64,000 bases of DNA from Caulobacter sp. BP25 (GTDB taxonomy: Bacteria; Pseudomonadota; Alphaproteobacteria; Caulobacterales; Caulobacteraceae): NCBI RefSeq assembly GCF_002737755.1, contig NZ_PEGH01000017.1:248001-312000 (forward strand), read 5' to 3'. Shown piece by piece: positions 9,541-17,920 of the stretch. Each line of letters opens with the position of its first letter. Position 1 is the stretch's first letter. The translations under genes were made by a program, and so were the position numbers. The notes beneath the pieces are model-generated. The model had not been told where the DNA came from and ran no database searches. It saw nothing but the letters and a program-made list of their open reading frames with translations.

Positions 9541-9558
9541 GCTGAAACCGCTTTCAGC
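9541..9558. promoter_or_regulatory. LacI-type operator-like palindrome
   Basis: GCTGAAA-CCGC-TTTCAGC, a 7-bp perfect inverted repeat around a central CG. TGAAA-N4-TTTCA with a central CG is the pattern of many LacI-family operators. It lies 18 bases after the efflux operon and 124 bases before the siderophore receptor. No LacI-family gene is in the window, so this is suggestive only; it could also be a short hairpin. Confidence 0.3.
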
Positions 9559-9625
9559 GGTTGAGACCTTAGGCGCGCCGGCTCGTCGCCCGACAACTCA
9601 ACATCGTTCAATTGTGACACAAATT

Positions 9626-9640
9626 TGCAAATGATTTTCA
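9626..9640 (+). promoter_or_regulatory. Probable Fur box upstream of siderophore receptor
   Basis: TGCAAATGATTTTCA fits the 7-1-7 Fur consensus (TGATAAT-N-ATTATCA) at 11 of 14 positions, and a second partial half-site (CATGCAAT) follows. It is 42 bases upstream of the receptor ATG at 9682, overlapping the expected promoter, so iron-Fur repression is the likely control. Confidence 0.6.
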
Positions 9641-9681
9641 CATGCAATACCTAGTCGCTCCTGAATCGGGAGGAGCGCTCA

Positions 9682-11856
9682 ATGCACGCAACAACATCTT
9701 CAACGGTCGCGCGTCGGCTCAAGTTGGCGCGATCAGCGTCTCTCGTCGCGCTGCTGCCGGCGATGGCCCTGCTGCCCTCGGCGGCCTGGGCGCAGGAAGC
9801 GGCGGCCGACGACAAGGTCGCGGTGGATGAGTTGCTCGTGTACGGGCGCGGCGCGGCCAAGAACACGACGGCGACGGGTCTGGACCTCACGCCGCGAGAG
9901 ACGCCTCAGTCTCTCAGCGTCATCACGCGGGAGCAGATCCAGGATCAGGCCGCGTCCAGGGTGACCGAAGTGCTGGCCTACACGACCGGCGTTTCGGTGA
10001 AGGCGGTGGACCGGGGGCGCAATGGCCTGTCGGCGCGGGGCTTTGAGATCACCAACTTCCAGCTGGATGGCGTGCCGTTCGAAACGGGTAATATCGGTTT
10101 GGAGGAGACCAGTACGGCGCTCTATGAGCGGGTCGAGGTGGTGCGCGGCGCCACCGGCCTGATGCAGGGCGCCGGCGAGCCCTCGGCCTCCATCAACCTG
10201 GTGCGCAAGCATGCGACCGCGCGGGAGTTTTCGGGCGAGCTGACCCTGGAAGCCGGGTCCTGGAACCGCTTCTCCGGCACGGCGGACGTGTCGGCCCCGC
10301 TGACCCGCGACGGCGCCGTGCGCGGCCGCTTCGTCGCCGAGGTCTATGATGAGGACGGCTTCATCGACCTGGAACACAACAAGGGCTTCACCCTGTACGG
10401 CGTGATCGACGCCGATCTGGGCGACAAGACGCGCCTCAGCATCGGGGCCAGCCACCAGCGCGACGAGCGCAGCGGCACGCTGTGGGGGCAACTGCCCTAC
10501 TGGTACAGCAATGGCGTGCGCACCGACTGGCCGCGCTCTCAGACCAGCGCCGCCAAGTGGAACCAGTGGGACACCACCGAGCAGGCCGCGTTCGTCACCC
10601 TGGAGCACTCGCTGAACGACCGCTGGTCGATCCGGGGCGACGCCGCCTATCACCGCCAGAAGGAAGACTCCAAGCTGCTCTGGATGTGGGGCGCCCTGGA
10701 CGCCCAGACCGGCGTCGGGATGAGCGCCTGGCCCTACTGGTACAAGACCGCGCCAAAGCAGTGGAACCTCAACCTCACGGTCAAGGGCGCCTACGACCTG
10801 TTCGGCCGCGAGCACGAGCTGGTGCTGGGCGCCATGTACAACCGCCTGTCCAATGGCTGGACCAACCAAGATCCCGTCTCGGCCGTGGCGGACTCGGGAG
10901 ACTTCCGCCAGTGGGACGGCAGCTATCCGGAGCCGACCTGGGGCCCGCGCTACGATATGTCGGGTCTTGGGACGACCACGCAGGCCGCTGTCTACGGCGC
11001 GACCCGACTGCAACTGCTGGACCGCCTGAAGCTGATCGCCGGCGCCCGCCTCAGCGACTGGAAGCGCGAGGAAGAGGTTGCGGTCTATACGCCAGCGGCG
11101 TTCACGCTGAAGCATACCAACGTCCTCACGCCCTATGCCGGTCTGATCTATGACCTGACGGAAAACCTGTCGGCCTATGCCAGCTACACCAGCATCTTCG
11201 ATCCGCAGGACTACAAGGATCGCAACGGCCAGTACCTCGACCCGCTCGAGGGCGACAACTACGAGGCGGGGCTGAAGGTGGACCTGATGGGCGGACGCCT
11301 GCGGGCCTCCACCGCGATCTTCCGCGTCGAACAAAACAACTTCCCGGTGGCCGATGACGGCTTCCTGGTTCCGGGCACAACCGATCCGGCCTATCGCGCC
11401 GCCCAGGGCACGGTGTCCAAGGGCTATGAGGCCGAGGTTCAGGGCCAGGTGCTGGACGGCTGGGACGTCAGCGTGGGCTGGAGCCAGTTTTCAGCCAAGG
11501 ACGGCGACGGCGCGAATGTCCAGGCCCATCACCCGCGGCGCGTCTTGCGCCTATCCACCAAGTATGAGCTGCCCGGCGCCCTGGACCGGATCAGCGTGGG
11601 CGGATCGCTGCGCTGGGAGAGCCGGCCGCCGCAGACGGCGGTCAATCCTGGCACGGGCCTGACGCAGCCCGTCGGCCAGCCCGCCTATGTGCTGGTGAAC
11701 CTGATGGGGCAGTTCAAGGTCACGGACCAAACCTTGGTCCAGCTCAACGTCGATAACGTGTTCGACAAGACCTACTACAGCAACAACGTTTGGTTCGCGG
11801 GCTTCGTCTACGGCGAGCCGCGTCGCGTGCGCGTCACGCTGCGCCACGCCTTCTGA
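9682..11856 (+). CDS. TonB-dependent siderophore receptor (FhuE/FpvA-like)
   Basis: 724 residues. Signal peptide about 1-34 (hydrophobic SLVALLPAMALLPSAAWAQ, cleavage after AWA). The plug domain shows the siderophore-receptor signature: GLDLTPRETPQSLSVITREQIQDQ, then TGVSVKAVDRGRNGLSARGF, LYERVEVVRGATGLMQGAGEPSASINLVRK. The 22-strand barrel ends in VTLRHAF with the terminal phenylalanine required for insertion. No N-terminal FecR-interacting signalling domain is present. The start is set by GGGAGGAGCG just before the ATG. A Fur-box-like sequence precedes it. It imports a ferric siderophore of unknown identity across the outer membrane. Confidence 0.95.
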   Translation: MHATTSSTVARRLKLARSASLVALLPAMALLPSAAWAQEAAADDKVAVDELLVYGRGAAKNTTATGLDLTPRETPQSLSVITREQIQDQAASRVTEVLAYTTGVSVKAVDRGRNGLSARGFEITNFQLDGVPFETGNIGLEETSTALYERVEVVRGATGLMQGAGEPSASINLVRKHATAREFSGELTLEAGSWNRFSGTADVSAPLTRDGAVRGRFVAEVYDEDGFIDLEHNKGFTLYGVIDADLGDKTRLSIGASHQRDERSGTLWGQLPYWYSNGVRTDWPRSQTSAAKWNQWDTTEQAAFVTLEHSLNDRWSIRGDAAYHRQKEDSKLLWMWGALDAQTGVGMSAWPYWYKTAPKQWNLNLTVKGAYDLFGREHELVLGAMYNRLSNGWTNQDPVSAVADSGDFRQWDGSYPEPTWGPRYDMSGLGTTTQAAVYGATRLQLLDRLKLIAGARLSDWKREEEVAVYTPAAFTLKHTNVLTPYAGLIYDLTENLSAYASYTSIFDPQDYKDRNGQYLDPLEGDNYEAGLKVDLMGGRLRASTAIFRVEQNNFPVADDGFLVPGTTDPAYRAAQGTVSKGYEAEVQGQVLDGWDVSVGWSQFSAKDGDGANVQAHHPRRVLRLSTKYELPGALDRISVGGSLRWESRPPQTAVNPGTGLTQPVGQPAYVLVNLMGQFKVTDQTLVQLNVDNVFDKTYYSNNVWFAGFVYGEPRRVRVTLRHAF

Positions 11857-12381
11857 CCGTGAGGGCGGCCGCCGGACGCGCGGGCGGCCGCCTTCCACCC
11901 GAACGGACCGTGGCCTGTCCACCTTCCGCGTCCGCGACCGGAATGTCCGTGGCGGCCCGTTCCCGTCATTTCAGGGCGGGTCTGATCCGAAGCCTACAAT
12001 TGGCTCGTCGTGGCGATCTGAAGGTCCGATTGTCGCCGGGATGCTGAAGAGGGCTCACGACCCTAGTTGGACGTTGGAGCGCCCCCTCCGTCACGTCGCC
12101 TATCGGCGCCGCGCCACCTCCCCCGTTTCACGGGTGAGGAGGAGGCCACACCCTCCTGCCCCGCTTGCGGGGGAGGTGGATCGCTGCGGATACGCAGCGA
12201 GACGGAGGGGGCGCTTCTGAGCCAACTTCCGCTACCCTCCCCGAACAGACGATCGCCAGGTCCGCTTCCGACGCCGGAAACCGGAATGTCCGGGCCGGTC
12301 TATTCCCCTCGCCACCAGGGCGGGAATGATGGTCTGGTTGATACGTTGAGCCCCGATCGCGAAGGGCCGGGGCTTGCGCCC
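11857..12381. repeat. Intergenic region with dispersed repeat copy
   Basis: No gene seen. Just after the receptor, GGCGGCCGCC occurs twice (about 11864 and 11883) and could form a terminator-like hairpin. From about 12107 to 12220 there is a CACCTCCCCC ... CGCTTGCGGGGGAGGTG module followed by GAGACGGAGGGGG, the same family as at 19092-19215. TATTCCCCTCGCCACCAGGGCGGGAATGA near 12300-12330 resembles the element at 18239-18369. Confidence 0.55.
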
Positions 12382-12543
12382 CTAGGCCGCGATCGGCGAG
12401 TTGTCGCCGCCGCCCATCGGCAGGGCCTCGTATTCCTTGAGCAGCTCTTCCAGCGTCTCGCGCATGTCGGGGTCGGGCTCGCGCCGCAGCTTGGCGCGGA
12501 ACAGCTCGATATTCTTGCGGCGAATGAACTCGTCCATGGCCAT
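12382..12543 (-). CDS. Small conserved hypothetical protein (53 aa)
   Basis: 53 residues from the ATG at 12543, preceded by a good Shine-Dalgarno (GGGAGG and GGGAGA on the minus strand). The product starts MAMDEFIRRKNIELFRAKL and is a short, highly charged two-helix protein with a Leu/Glu heptad (ETLEELLKEYEAL). Small proteins of the pattern (M)xEFIRRxNxxxFxxxL are widespread in alphaproteobacteria, with no established function. The longer open frame upstream is not needed. Its upstream region (12544-12968) carries an unusual cluster of TTTGACG motifs. Confidence 0.65.
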   Translation of the reverse strand: MAMDEFIRRKNIELFRAKLRREPDPDMRETLEELLKEYEALPMGGGDNSPIAA

Positions 12544-12968
12544 CTCCCGAAGCCTCCCAATCACGAGGCAGGATGGCCCGAGATTCCCGAGCGCGCGCTG
12601 CGGCCCGACGACGCAGGGTTGCGCGGATTTCCCCGTCGCACATTTTTGACGAAGATGTAAAAAAGAGAAGCTAGGGCCCAGATACACCAAACCCGCCGCG
12701 GGGGATAATCGCGACGGGCTGGCTATTTTCTCGATCATTCGATCTAGGCGGGCGTTTCCTCCCCGAAACGCCGAAGAACGGGAGCTCTCTGTTGGGCTCG
12801 TTTCGTCCTTGCAGTGTGTAGAAACGTCAAATTCGTGACGGTGTCAACGCGTCAAAGCCGTTTTCTGCAAAGGATTGGACGAATTTTTGACGCCGTTGGC
12901 GTAGTTTGGACTGAAAAGTCGGTTTTACCCTCGGATTCCGGTGTTATTTTTGACGAGACAGTCAAAAC
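12544..12968. promoter_or_regulatory. Intergenic region with repeated TTTTTGACG motifs
   Basis: No gene seen. TTTTTGACG occurs at 12643-12651, 12884-12892 and 12947-12955, and its complement CGTCAAA at 12825-12831 and 12850-12856. The stretch is noticeably less GC-rich than its surroundings. It lies downstream of hisG and upstream of the 53-aa gene. The motifs may be a regulator's binding sites or promoter elements (TTGACG resembles a -35 box). Confidence 0.4.
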
Positions 12969-13928
12969 TTACTTTTCGAGGGTCGCCACGAAACGGTCCA
13001 GCACCGCCGAGCGCGACTCGAAGACATAGTCTGGACGCGAGACGGTCACCGGCTCGACCCCGGCCTCGGCCAGGGCGGCGGCGGCGTCGAACAGGTCGGC
13101 GGTGGCCAAGAGGGCGCCGTTAGCCCGGCGCGAGCCGCCCTTGGCGACGAAGCCGGCGACGGCGTCCTGGGCGGCGCGGTCCTGCTCGGCCGGCCAAACG
13201 AGGGTCGCGAGCTTGCCCGCCCGCCCCTTGGCCTCGACCACCGAGAGCAGGCGGCGCAGGGCGTCCAGCTGCTCGCCGTTCCAGCCGGCCAGCAGCGAGG
13301 CCGTCAGCTGGGCCTGGCTCTTCAGGATCACGCCGTCGGACAGGATCTTTAGCCCGTTGGCCGCCAGGGTCGCGCCGGTGGTGGTGATGTCGACCACCAG
13401 CTCGGCCGCGCCGGCGGCGGGGGCCCCCTCAGTCGCGCCGCTGCTCTCGACGATGCGGTAGTCGGCGACGCCGTGGCGAGCGAAGAAGGCGCGGGTCTGG
13501 GTCACGTACTTGGTCGCCACACGCAGGCGCCGACCGGTCTTGGCCAGATGCGCGTGCCCGACCTCGTCGATATCGGCCATGGTGTCGACGTCGAGCCAGC
13601 TCTTGGGCGCGGTCACGACCAGGTCGGCGCGGCCGAACCCGAGCGCGCGCAGCAGCATGACCCGGCTGTCCATGTCATCGCCGCGCTCGCGCAGCAAATC
13701 TTCGCCGGTGACGCCCAGGTGCAGGTCGCCACTGTCGAGGCCCGCGGCGATGTCGCCGGCTGACAGCAGGCGCACCGAGACGCCGGGCAGGCCCGACAGC
13801 TCGGCCGAATAGCCGCGCGCGCCGCCGGTCATCTCCAGCTTGAAGCCGCACTCGGCCAGCCAGGCCTCGACCTGGTCCTTCAGGCGGCCCTTGGACGGAA
13901 TGGCGAAGATCATCGGTGCGGAGCTCAT
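12969..13928 (-). CDS. hisG: ATP phosphoribosyltransferase catalytic subunit
   Basis: 319 residues. It catalyses the first step of histidine biosynthesis, ATP + PRPP to phosphoribosyl-ATP. Visible motifs: IPSKGRLKDQVEAWL at the N-terminus, GVTGEDLLRERG, and the PRPP-binding loop ELVVDITTTGATLAANGL. The start overlaps the hisZ stop by 4 bp (ATGA), so translation is coupled. The size is odd: HisG enzymes that depend on HisZ are usually about 200-230 residues, but this one has a roughly 100-residue C-terminal extension (ending YVFESRSAVLDRFVATLEK). That tail does not obviously look like the regulatory domain of long-form HisG. Confidence 0.93.
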   Translation of the reverse strand: MSSAPMIFAIPSKGRLKDQVEAWLAECGFKLEMTGGARGYSAELSGLPGVSVRLLSAGDIAAGLDSGDLHLGVTGEDLLRERGDDMDSRVMLLRALGFGRADLVVTAPKSWLDVDTMADIDEVGHAHLAKTGRRLRVATKYVTQTRAFFARHGVADYRIVESSGATEGAPAAGAAELVVDITTTGATLAANGLKILSDGVILKSQAQLTASLLAGWNGEQLDALRRLLSVVEAKGRAGKLATLVWPAEQDRAAQDAVAGFVAKGGSRRANGALLATADLFDAAAALAEAGVEPVTVSRPDYVFESRSAVLDRFVATLEK

Positions 13929-15067
13929 TCGCCGCCTCCCGCATAGGCGCGCGCGGGACGGACCATGAAGCCGACCGCGCCGGTGTTGGTGGTGGAGACG
14001 CCCAGCCGTCCGGGCAAGCCGTCATAGCGGCCGCCGGCCGCGATCGGCCGCTCGTCGCTCAAGGCCGCCGAGCGGACCTCGAACAGATAGCCGTCGTAAT
14101 AGCCGAATGCCCGGCCGAAGGCGGCGGCCAGGGTCGCACGCTCCAGCGGCACGCCGGCGGCGGCCATGCCCGACAGACGCGCGCGCCAGGCGGCGATCGC
14201 GGCCTTCAAGCTCGCATCGTTCGGACCCGCGAGGGCGCCGATGGCGTCGAGCGCGGCGTCCGGACGATCCGACACCGCCAGGAAGGCGCGGACCTTGGCG
14301 GCTTGGTCCGCATCGAGACGGCCGGCCTTGGCGGTTTCGGCTTTCTCGACCAGGCGGCGGGCGATCTCGGCCGGGCGGCGACCGCCGACGGGCTCGATGC
14401 CGGCCAGGGACCACAGCTCTTGCAGCACGGCCGACGCCTCGGCCTCGGGCAAGCCGGCCAGCAGGGCGGCGATGCGGCTTTTTTCCTCGTCCGCAGCCAG
14501 TCCGCGCTCAGACGAGCCGTCCAGCTCGGCCTTCAGCTGGCGCGGCTTGGCGAAGGCGCGCTTCAGGCGGGCGGCCAGGGGCGCGGCGAGATCGAGGCTC
14601 TCGACGAAGGCCGCGAACAACGACACGTCGCCGAGCACCAAGGAGAGGTCCCCGCGCCCGCCGGCCGCCGAGGCCGCCCAGGCCAGGGCCGCCATCTCGG
14701 CGTCGGCGGCGACGGGATCGCCGGCCTCGAAGGCCTCGATCCCGATCTGCAGGAACTCCTCGGCGCGATCAGAGCCACGCGGGGCCACGCGGAAGGCCTT
14801 GCCCTCGTAGCGGTAGCGGCCCGCCGACGCGCCACCGGAAAAGTGCTGCCGCGCCACGGCGACGGTGAAGTCGGGGCGTAGAGCCGCCTCCTCGCCGCTG
14901 TCGCCGGAGACGACGAACAGGCGCGAACGCATGGCCTCGCCGGCCAGGTCCAGCAGCAGGCCCAGCGGCTGCAGCACCGGCGCGTCGGTCGGCGCGGCGT
15001 CGGCGGCCAAAAGCGGAGCGCGGATGGCGTCGAGCGCCTCCGCCGGAATGGAACGCTCGAGCCTCAC
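13925..15067 (-). CDS. hisZ: ATP phosphoribosyltransferase regulatory subunit
   Basis: 380 residues, a histidyl-tRNA synthetase paralogue without tRNA-charging activity that pairs with HisG and carries histidine feedback. The class II synthetase-like core is recognisable (LQPLGLLLDLAGEAMRSRLFVVSG, DFTVAVARQHFSGG, RYRYEGKAFR), and motif 3-like AAGGRYDGLPGRLG is near the C-terminus. It starts with GTG at 15067, one base after the hisS stop (TGA-T-GTG), so the three genes are one operon in the order hisS-hisZ-hisG. Confidence 0.9.
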   Translation of the reverse strand: MRLERSIPAEALDAIRAPLLAADAAPTDAPVLQPLGLLLDLAGEAMRSRLFVVSGDSGEEAALRPDFTVAVARQHFSGGASAGRYRYEGKAFRVAPRGSDRAEEFLQIGIEAFEAGDPVAADAEMAALAWAASAAGGRGDLSLVLGDVSLFAAFVESLDLAAPLAARLKRAFAKPRQLKAELDGSSERGLAADEEKSRIAALLAGLPEAEASAVLQELWSLAGIEPVGGRRPAEIARRLVEKAETAKAGRLDADQAAKVRAFLAVSDRPDAALDAIGALAGPNDASLKAAIAAWRARLSGMAAAGVPLERATLAAAFGRAFGYYDGYLFEVRSAALSDERPIAAGGRYDGLPGRLGVSTTNTGAVGFMVRPARAYAGGGE

Positions 15068-15068
15068 A

Positions 15069-16556
15069 TCAGCCCCCGATGATCTTGCGAACGGCGTCGA
15101 CCAGCTGGCCGCGCGGAATGGTCTGCTGGCCGGGACGCTCGGCCTTCCAGGCGGCGTTGTCGGCCAGACCCTCGGCGGCCATCCGGCCCGCGTCGAGGTC
15201 CTTGATCGTCACCGTGCCGGCGGCGATCTCGTCGCCGCCCAGCATGACCACGGCCGGCGCGCCCCGGCGGTCGGCATATTTCATCTGCGGCTTCATGCCC
15301 GAGGTCCCGAGATACACCTCGGCCGGAATGCCCGCCGCCCGCAACTGTCCGACCACGGAGAAGTACTCGGGCATATGCGCCTGGTCGAAGGTGATCACCA
15401 CCACCGGCCCGCGCGCCACGCCGCCCGGCTCGCGTCCCGCCGCCCGCAGCGCCGCCGCCAGGCGCGACACCCCGAACGAGAAGCCCGTCGCCGGCGTCAC
15501 CGTGCCGGTGAACCGCGCGACCAGGTCGTCATAGCGCCCGCCGCCGCCGATCGAGCCGAACGAGACCTTATTGCCCTTCTCGTCGGTGGTGGACAGCAGC
15601 AGCTCGGCCTCGAACACCGCGCCGGTGTAGTATTCCAGCCCCCGCACGATCGACGGGTCGATGAAGGCCTGGTCGTCGGCGATGCCGAGGCTGGTCAGGG
15701 CCGCGTCGATCCGCGACAGCTCCAACAGGCCCTCGTCGCCCTCGGCCGAGCCGCCGATCACGCGCGCGATATTGTCCAGCGTCGCGGCGCGACCGCCCGC
15801 CCCGGCCTGGACAAAGTCCAGCACCGAGTCGACCGCCGTGCCCTTCAGGCCCGCGCCCTTGGTGAAGTCGCCGCTCTCGTCCAGGCGCCCTTCGCCCAGC
15901 AAGAGCCGCACGCCGTCGACGCCCAGGCGGTCCAGCTTGTCGACCGCGCGCAGCACGGCCAGCTTCTGGCCGGCGCTGTCGGCGCCCGCGGCGGTCAGCA
16001 GGCCGTTCAGGAGCTTACGATTGTTGATCTTCAGCACCGCCGCCCCGCGCGGCAGGCCCGCGGCCTCCAGGCCCTCGACGGCCATGGCGATGATCTCGGC
16101 GTCGGCCTCCGGACGGGCCGAGCCCACCGTGTCGGCGTCGCACTGGATGAACTGGCGGAAGCGCCCCGGCCCCGGCTTCTCGTTGCGCCACACCGGCCCG
16201 AAGGCGTAGCGGCGGAACGGCTTGGGCAGGGTCTCCCAATTCTGGGCGGCGAACCGCGCCAGCGGCGCGGTCAGGTCATAGCGCAGCGCCATCCACTGCT
16301 CGTCATCGTCCTGCAGCGCGAAGACGCCCTCGTTGGGCCGGTCGCTGTCGGGCAGGAACTTGCCCAGCGCGTCGGCGTATTCGAACGCCCCGGTGTCCAG
16401 CGCCTCGAAGCCGTAGCGCTCATAGACCGCCGACACCGCCTCCAGGATCGCCCGCTCGGCCCGCAGGTCGCGGGCGCGCTTGTCGGCGAAGCCTCGGGGG
16501 CTGCGCGCCTCGGGGCGGAAGTCTTGCGGGGTGGTGTCGTCGGAGGCGGTGGTCAT
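15069..16556 (-). CDS. hisS: Histidyl-tRNA synthetase
   Basis: 495 residues. Class II aminoacyl-tRNA synthetase that charges tRNA-His. Motif 2 (RYAFGPVWRNEKPGPGRFRQFIQCDAD), the histidine-specific segment RGLEYYTGAVFEAEL, and motif 3 (GGGRYDDLVARF, then ATGFSFGVSRL) are all present. An anticodon-binding domain follows (VVVITFDQAHMPEYFSVVGQLRAAGI). AAGGACCGACG precedes the ATG. It is the first gene of hisS-hisZ-hisG, and 88 bases upstream ends a small ORF with seven His codons (16644-16724), pointing to joint regulation of charging and synthesis by histidine supply. Confidence 0.96.
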   Translation of the reverse strand: MTTASDDTTPQDFRPEARSPRGFADKRARDLRAERAILEAVSAVYERYGFEALDTGAFEYADALGKFLPDSDRPNEGVFALQDDDEQWMALRYDLTAPLARFAAQNWETLPKPFRRYAFGPVWRNEKPGPGRFRQFIQCDADTVGSARPEADAEIIAMAVEGLEAAGLPRGAAVLKINNRKLLNGLLTAAGADSAGQKLAVLRAVDKLDRLGVDGVRLLLGEGRLDESGDFTKGAGLKGTAVDSVLDFVQAGAGGRAATLDNIARVIGGSAEGDEGLLELSRIDAALTSLGIADDQAFIDPSIVRGLEYYTGAVFEAELLLSTTDEKGNKVSFGSIGGGGRYDDLVARFTGTVTPATGFSFGVSRLAAALRAAGREPGGVARGPVVVITFDQAHMPEYFSVVGQLRAAGIPAEVYLGTSGMKPQMKYADRRGAPAVVMLGGDEIAAGTVTIKDLDAGRMAAEGLADNAAWKAERPGQQTIPRGQLVDAVRKIIGG

Positions 16557-16586
16557 CGTCGGTCCTTAGAACTTCAAGGCTTCGAC

Positions 16587-16639
16587 GGATGGCGCTTGAG
16601 CCAAGCCCCATCCGCTAGGCGGGGGCTGGCTGGGGGCTT
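16587..16639 (-). promoter_or_regulatory. Alternative hairpins between His-rich leader and hisS
   Basis: Read on the minus strand, AAGCCCC (16639-16633), just after the leader stop, can pair with GGGGCTT (16609-16603). The same GGGGCTT lies inside a downstream hairpin GGATGG ... GCTT-GGCTC-AAGC ... CCATCC (16613-16587). The two foldings exclude each other, as expected for an attenuator. No T-run follows the second hairpin, so a classical intrinsic terminator is not supported. Confidence 0.4.
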
Positions 16640-16643
16640 GCTG

Positions 16644-16724
16644 TTAGAGCGAGCGGACCCGGCCGATCCCGCGAGGCGAGGTCGGATGGTGGTGGTGGCC
16701 GTGATGGTGCGGCGTGCGGGTCAT
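16644..16724 (-). CDS. Candidate histidine-rich leader peptide of hisS-hisZ-hisG
   Basis: A 26-residue ORF, MTRTPHHHGHHHHPTSPRG followed by a basic tail and TAA, located directly upstream of hisS. Seven of nine consecutive codons (residues 6-13) are His, using both CAC and CAT, the hallmark of a his attenuation leader. No Shine-Dalgarno precedes the ATG, so it may be leaderless or start elsewhere in frame. In enterobacteria HisL controls biosynthetic genes by ribosome stalling; here the target would include the synthetase as well. Assignment is by composition and position only. Confidence 0.55.
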   Translation of the reverse strand: MTRTPHHHGHHHHPTSPRGIGRVRSL

Positions 16725-16771
16725 TGCGGGGGGCGGTGTAGCGGATGGCGGCGGTGAGGGGAAGGGGGAGC

Positions 16772-17920
16772 CTACAAGGGCGTAGCAGATGCGGGAGCAA
16801 GCCTCCCTCCGCGATGAAACGCCTCCAGATACGGCCGAATTCGCGCCCAACGACCGTGCAAGGGCTCCAGATGCTCAAGACCGGCAGCGATTCCTATCTC
16901 GTTATAGAGCGCAATAGGTTCTTTTCCCCTCTCTATCAGCGTGACGTTTGAGGCGATCGGGTGACAAAGACCTTCTAAGCTGCCGCTAAGCCTAACGAAC
17001 GTCTCGACGATCGCAGCTCGAACCTGCTCGGGGATACCGATTGAATCAGGGCAATAAGTTCCAAAGATGCGTGAAAATACACCGGAAGTAGTGAGAAACC
17101 GCGCATAGCCAACGGGATGGCGCGTCGGATTGTAATTAGACGCCAAGGTGTCAAGATATAATAACGCGATGAAGGCACCTGCCACATAGTGCGTTCGAAG
17201 CAATTTCACATAATCATGAGCGCCTCCATCCAAGTCTGGCGGGCGCGTCCTCATAACATGCTCAAAAACATCGAATACACTCGACGTAGCCGAGCTATCT
17301 GCATCCATCTCAAGGGTTCTCAACGTCAAATTACGATCATCTTCGCTCGAATTGAATTCAGAGAACGCGGGTGATTTCAGAAACTCAAGATGACCATGAG
17401 AAACGTGGGCCAACTCGTGCCCAATGATATACGTAAATGCAGCCTGAAATATCGACCGATGCACCTTTCCGGTCAACAGCGGCGCGATATCATCAGTATG
17501 GAATACGATATCTTTAGTAATATCTAGCAGAAATTTTCCATAATAATTCTTCTCATTTGGCTTCTCATCACTATGAAGTATTTTTGACAAAGGGCTCAGA
17601 GATTGAATTCGAAGGCATATCGTTAGCAAATAATAGAAAGCCCTTTGATCAACGAGCAGAACAAACTCATCGTCACCGACGCGGGCTATTTGATAGGGAG
17701 AATTTGACCCTCCCACGACCGCGAATACCAATATCCCTCGTATTTCCAGAAGCCCCGGAATCGCGTCCATAATCCAATTCGCTTCTCGTAATACAGCATA
17801 AAATGGATCAACCGCCTCGTCGTGATAGTACACATACTTCGCGCTAGATAGATGCGGCCCAGCAGCGTTGAGGCGAGATACTACCTCGTCTGATGCATAA
17901 TTTTTTCTCGTGTCATTCAT
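16772..17920 (-). CDS. HExxH metallopeptidase-like protein in AT-rich island
   Basis: 382 residues, no signal peptide. A gluzincin-like zinc site is visible: GHELAHVSHGH with His168, Glu169 and His172, and a candidate third ligand Glu204 in TLEMDADSSA, the ExxxD-type pattern of M48/M56-like peptidases. There is no clear transmembrane anchor. Base composition and codon use differ sharply from the surroundings (many AT-ending codons), except for the last 30 or so residues, which run into GC-rich host sequence. No Shine-Dalgarno is visible before the ATG. It appears acquired by transfer and sits alone between the hisS leader and a 180-bp palindrome. Function unknown; a host-defence or toxin-like role is possible but unsupported. 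Confidence 0.7.
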   Translation of the reverse strand: MNDTRKNYASDEVVSRLNAAGPHLSSAKYVYYHDEAVDPFYAVLREANWIMDAIPGLLEIRGILVFAVVGGSNSPYQIARVGDDEFVLLVDQRAFYYLLTICLRIQSLSPLSKILHSDEKPNEKNYYGKFLLDITKDIVFHTDDIAPLLTGKVHRSIFQAAFTYIIGHELAHVSHGHLEFLKSPAFSEFNSSEDDRNLTLRTLEMDADSSATSSVFDVFEHVMRTRPPDLDGGAHDYVKLLRTHYVAGAFIALLYLDTLASNYNPTRHPVGYARFLTTSGVFSRIFGTYCPDSIGIPEQVRAAIVETFVRLSGSLEGLCHPIASNVTLIERGKEPIALYNEIGIAAGLEHLEPLHGRWARIRPYLEAFHRGGRLAPASATPL

